Below, piece after piece: positions 5,798-7,416 of a DNA stretch of 7,416 nt. The position numbers were made by a program, and so were the translations under genes. The stretch spans positions 1 to 7,416 of the forward strand of contig JAEUVW010000099.1 of NCBI GenBank assembly GCA_016786525.1, read 5' to 3'. The notes below the pieces were generated by a model. It did not search any database and was not told where the DNA came from. It saw only the letters and a program-made list of their open reading frames with translations. The DNA comes from Chitinophagaceae bacterium. GTDB lineage: Bacteria; Bacteroidota; Bacteroidia; Chitinophagales; Chitinophagaceae. Numbering within the stretch: the stretch's first letter is position 1; each line of letters begins with the position of its first letter.

Positions 5798-5898
5798 TTG
5801 TACAATATTTAAAGGAATACCCGAACACCTTCAGAAAAAAGTAGGGCGCAAGGAAAGGGCGTACACTTTCCGGTCTGACCACAAAACAACCATTTTTT

Positions 5899-6885
5899 AT
5901 GAAACGCTTCAACAAGATCAAACGCTTTCTTTTGCTGTGCCTGCTTTTTGTGTCCTTCCTGTGTTCTCCTTCTTTTGCCCAGCCGACAGCCATCAGCCCC
6001 TGCGATACCTGTACTACGCCCTGGGGGCCTGTGACGCAAAAGGTTTACTACAACCAGACCGTGCCCTTTATGAGCCCCTCTTGCCTGTACGATGTTCGTC
6101 TGAGCATACAGACACGCATGTGTGGCGGCAAATTACAGGTCAGAACTTTAGACCAGTACATTGCGCCCAAAAGTACCAGCTCCGCCTGCGACCTGTATTG
6201 TATCAACGTCGGGTACCTGATGCAAAAGATCACGAAGCTGCTGCTGGCAGACCTTGGCGGCAATATTGTCTTCAACAAGCCCTCGTCCTGCTATTACCTG
6301 CTGGAATTTGAATTGTCTCCCGCCCTGGAAGCCTGCATGGGCATGGAGGCCGGTTTGCACGACAATTGGTACTCCATGCTGCCCTGCGAGACGAATGGTT
6401 GCTGCATTACAGAATATGTGCTGCAGGCAGATGGCAGTGTCAGGGCCAACGCTACAGCATCCGCTCCCTGTGGCGGCACTCCGCCTTCGCCCATACCCAC
6501 CACCATCACCGTGTATTGCTGGTCTATGGGTGTGCGGACAGCGTACATCGTAAATGTGGTGCCACCGCCTACTCCCCTCACCTGTGAACCGGCCTGTTCT
6601 GCTACGGCCAGTATCTTCACAGCAAAAACCACTGGTATCGAAGAAAAAGCTGCAGCTGAAAACGGGAGCATCATTTACCCGAACCCCACAGGCGACGAAC
6701 TGCACATAGCGGGCGATACGGACTGGGAAAAACTGTACATCACGGATATGCAGGGCAAGACCATACAAGTGCATCAGAACACAGGCAAAGCAATCCCGGT
6801 GCGCAGCCTGGCTTCCGGCTCTTACCTCATCCTGCTGGAAACCGCGCAGGACAGCCAGCAAAAACACCTGATGATCAAAAAGTAA
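5899..6885 (+). CDS. Cysteine-rich secreted protein with T9SS type A sorting domain
   Basis: This is an unrecognised 328-residue exported protein. Residues 1-27 are a strong signal peptide (basic MKRFNKIKRF, then a leucine-rich core, ending SFA before Gln28). The C-terminal about 70 residues are a type A sorting domain for the type IX secretion system: IIYPNPTGDELHI (258-270), LYITDMQGKTI (279-289), LASGSYLILLE (304-314) and a basic end HLMIKK. Such proteins cross the outer membrane through the Por/Spr machinery, lose this domain and are released or surface-attached. The middle (28-235) matches no fold I know. It carries 15 cysteines (35, 38, 62, 75, 97, 101, 131, 146, 163, 168, 169, 191, 207, 229, 233), including CDTC and GCC, so extensive disulfides are likely. 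A Pro-rich stretch (195-200, 222-226) and a Thr/Ala linker (234-250) separate it from the sorting domain. It is monocistronic. Confidence 0.88.
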   Translation: MKRFNKIKRFLLLCLLFVSFLCSPSFAQPTAISPCDTCTTPWGPVTQKVYYNQTVPFMSPSCLYDVRLSIQTRMCGGKLQVRTLDQYIAPKSTSSACDLYCINVGYLMQKITKLLLADLGGNIVFNKPSSCYYLLEFELSPALEACMGMEAGLHDNWYSMLPCETNGCCITEYVLQADGSVRANATASAPCGGTPPSPIPTTITVYCWSMGVRTAYIVNVVPPPTPLTCEPACSATASIFTAKTTGIEEKAAAENGSIIYPNPTGDELHIAGDTDWEKLYITDMQGKTIQVHQNTGKAIPVRSLASGSYLILLETAQDSQQKHLMIKK

Positions 6886-7034
6886 CAAGTGTACAATAGG
6901 AAAAAGTGGATAGATATCGGCGATACACTTTCATCCGGTACAGATGCAGTCGGACATCGCTACAATAAACAATAGAGTAACGTATAGATTCCTCCTGCCT
7001 CGGAATGACCTATCGTCGACTGGATTCATGTTTA

Positions 7035-7073
7035 AAGCCGTCTCAAAATCTGCTTTTGAGACGGCTTCTTTTT
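7035..7073. terminator. Strong terminator between convergent genes
   Basis: Two perfect 14-base arms (7035-7048 and 7054-7067) enclose the 5-base loop TCTGC. CTTTTT (7068-7073) follows on the plus strand, so it terminates the T9SS cargo transcript, about 150 bases after its stop. It also lies 21 bases beyond the stop of the RND gene read on the minus strand, where TTTAAA follows the stem. It may therefore work in both directions. The stretch between the cargo gene and this stem (6886-7034) shows no gene. Confidence 0.88.
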
Positions 7074-7088
7074 ACTTCAAACTATTGC

Positions 7089-7416
7089 CTATTGACCACC
7101 CGAAGTGATGTTCTTATCTATCGCAGCAATCCGCTCCTGCTCTTCTTTGATGCGTTTCAGCTTTTTGCCGTAGGACAATTTAGTGATCAGCACGAACAAT
7201 ACCGGCACCACAAAGATGGCGAGTGTGGTTGCAGCCAGCATTCCCCCGAACACTGTCCAACCGATGGTCTGGCGGGAAACAGCGGCCGCTCCGCTGGCGA
7301 AGGCCAGGGGCAGCACACCCAGGATAAAGGCCAGGGAGGTCATGATGATGGGGCGCAGACGCAGGTTTACCGCCTGTATCGTAGCGGCCACGATATCCGT
7401 ACCGTGGTCTACCCTT
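7089..7416 (-). CDS. RND efflux pump inner-membrane subunit (AcrB/MexB, HAE1 family), C-terminal end
   Basis: Only the last 108 codons are present; the frame runs off the right edge and the GTG at 7391 is internal. The visible part matches the end of the hydrophobe/amphiphile efflux-1 transporters, which extrude drugs and detergents by proton antiport with a periplasmic adaptor and an outer-membrane channel. Family signatures are LRLRPIIMTSLAFILGVLPLA, the following ASGAAAVSRQTIGWTVFGGMLAATTLAIFVVPVLFVLI, and a cytoplasmic basic tail. Together these cover the last two transmembrane helices of a protein of about 1,050 residues. The tail (about 28 residues, KLSYGKKLKRIKEEQERIAAIDKNITSGGQ) is charged and helical. 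The adaptor and channel genes are not in the window. Since this gene ends here, they would have to lie upstream of it, beyond the right edge. Confidence 0.95.
   Translation of the reverse strand, partial: RVDHGTDIVAATIQAVNLRLRPIIMTSLAFILGVLPLAFASGAAAVSRQTIGWTVFGGMLAATTLAIFVVPVLFVLITKLSYGKKLKRIKEEQERIAAIDKNITSGGQ

Noticed and set aside
5173..5844. A 223-codon plus-strand frame opposite the GNAT-like gene start and the intergenic region
   Set aside because: Most of it is antisense to a supported gene. The remainder covers two promoter candidates and shows no protein-like pattern.
6148..6888. A 246-codon minus-strand frame opposite the T9SS cargo gene
   Set aside because: The plus-strand gene has a signal peptide and a sorting domain. 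The antisense product shows no recognisable domain and is rich in Arg, Gly and His, as expected for a shadow frame.

Overview
The window looks like chromosomal DNA of a Bacteroidota bacterium, probably near the Chitinophagaceae. This rests on a type IX secretion (T9SS) type A C-terminal sorting domain, TAnnTTTG-type -7 promoter boxes, the near absence of Shine-Dalgarno sites, and the style of the lytic transglycosylase and TruA proteins. It holds eight protein genes, two of them cut by the window edges. I see no tRNA, rRNA, CRISPR array or transposase.

Region 1 (1-1910, plus strand, AT-rich) is a run of three exported or envelope proteins: the C-terminal part of a beta-propeller-like protein, a small CGGC thioredoxin-like putative lipoprotein whose likely start lies inside the preceding gene, and a five-segment membrane protein ending in a TlpA/ResA-like thioredoxin domain (CGVC). 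A perfect 16-base-arm palindrome with a T tract closes the run. The three look like one redox/envelope locus of unknown purpose and are the best candidates here for an undescribed system.

Region 2 (2036-3716, plus strand) holds a single-gene TatA unit behind a clear promoter, a long hairpin, and then a secreted GH23 lytic transglycosylase. A terminator follows whose T tract runs into the end of the next, opposing gene.

Region 3 (3715-5681, minus strand, GC-rich) is a two-gene operon: a GNAT-like protein of unknown substrate, then truA (tRNA pseudouridine synthase) 6 bases downstream. A good promoter (TTCG-N19-TAGCTTTG) lies in front of it.

Region 4 (5790-7416) has a cysteine-rich T9SS cargo protein on the plus strand, transcribed divergently from region 3. 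It faces the C-terminal end of an AcrB/MexB-type RND efflux pump gene on the minus strand. A strong terminator hairpin separates these two convergent genes.

Regions 2 to 4 are mostly ordinary housekeeping and envelope genes. Regions 1 and 4 hold the parts without an assigned role.
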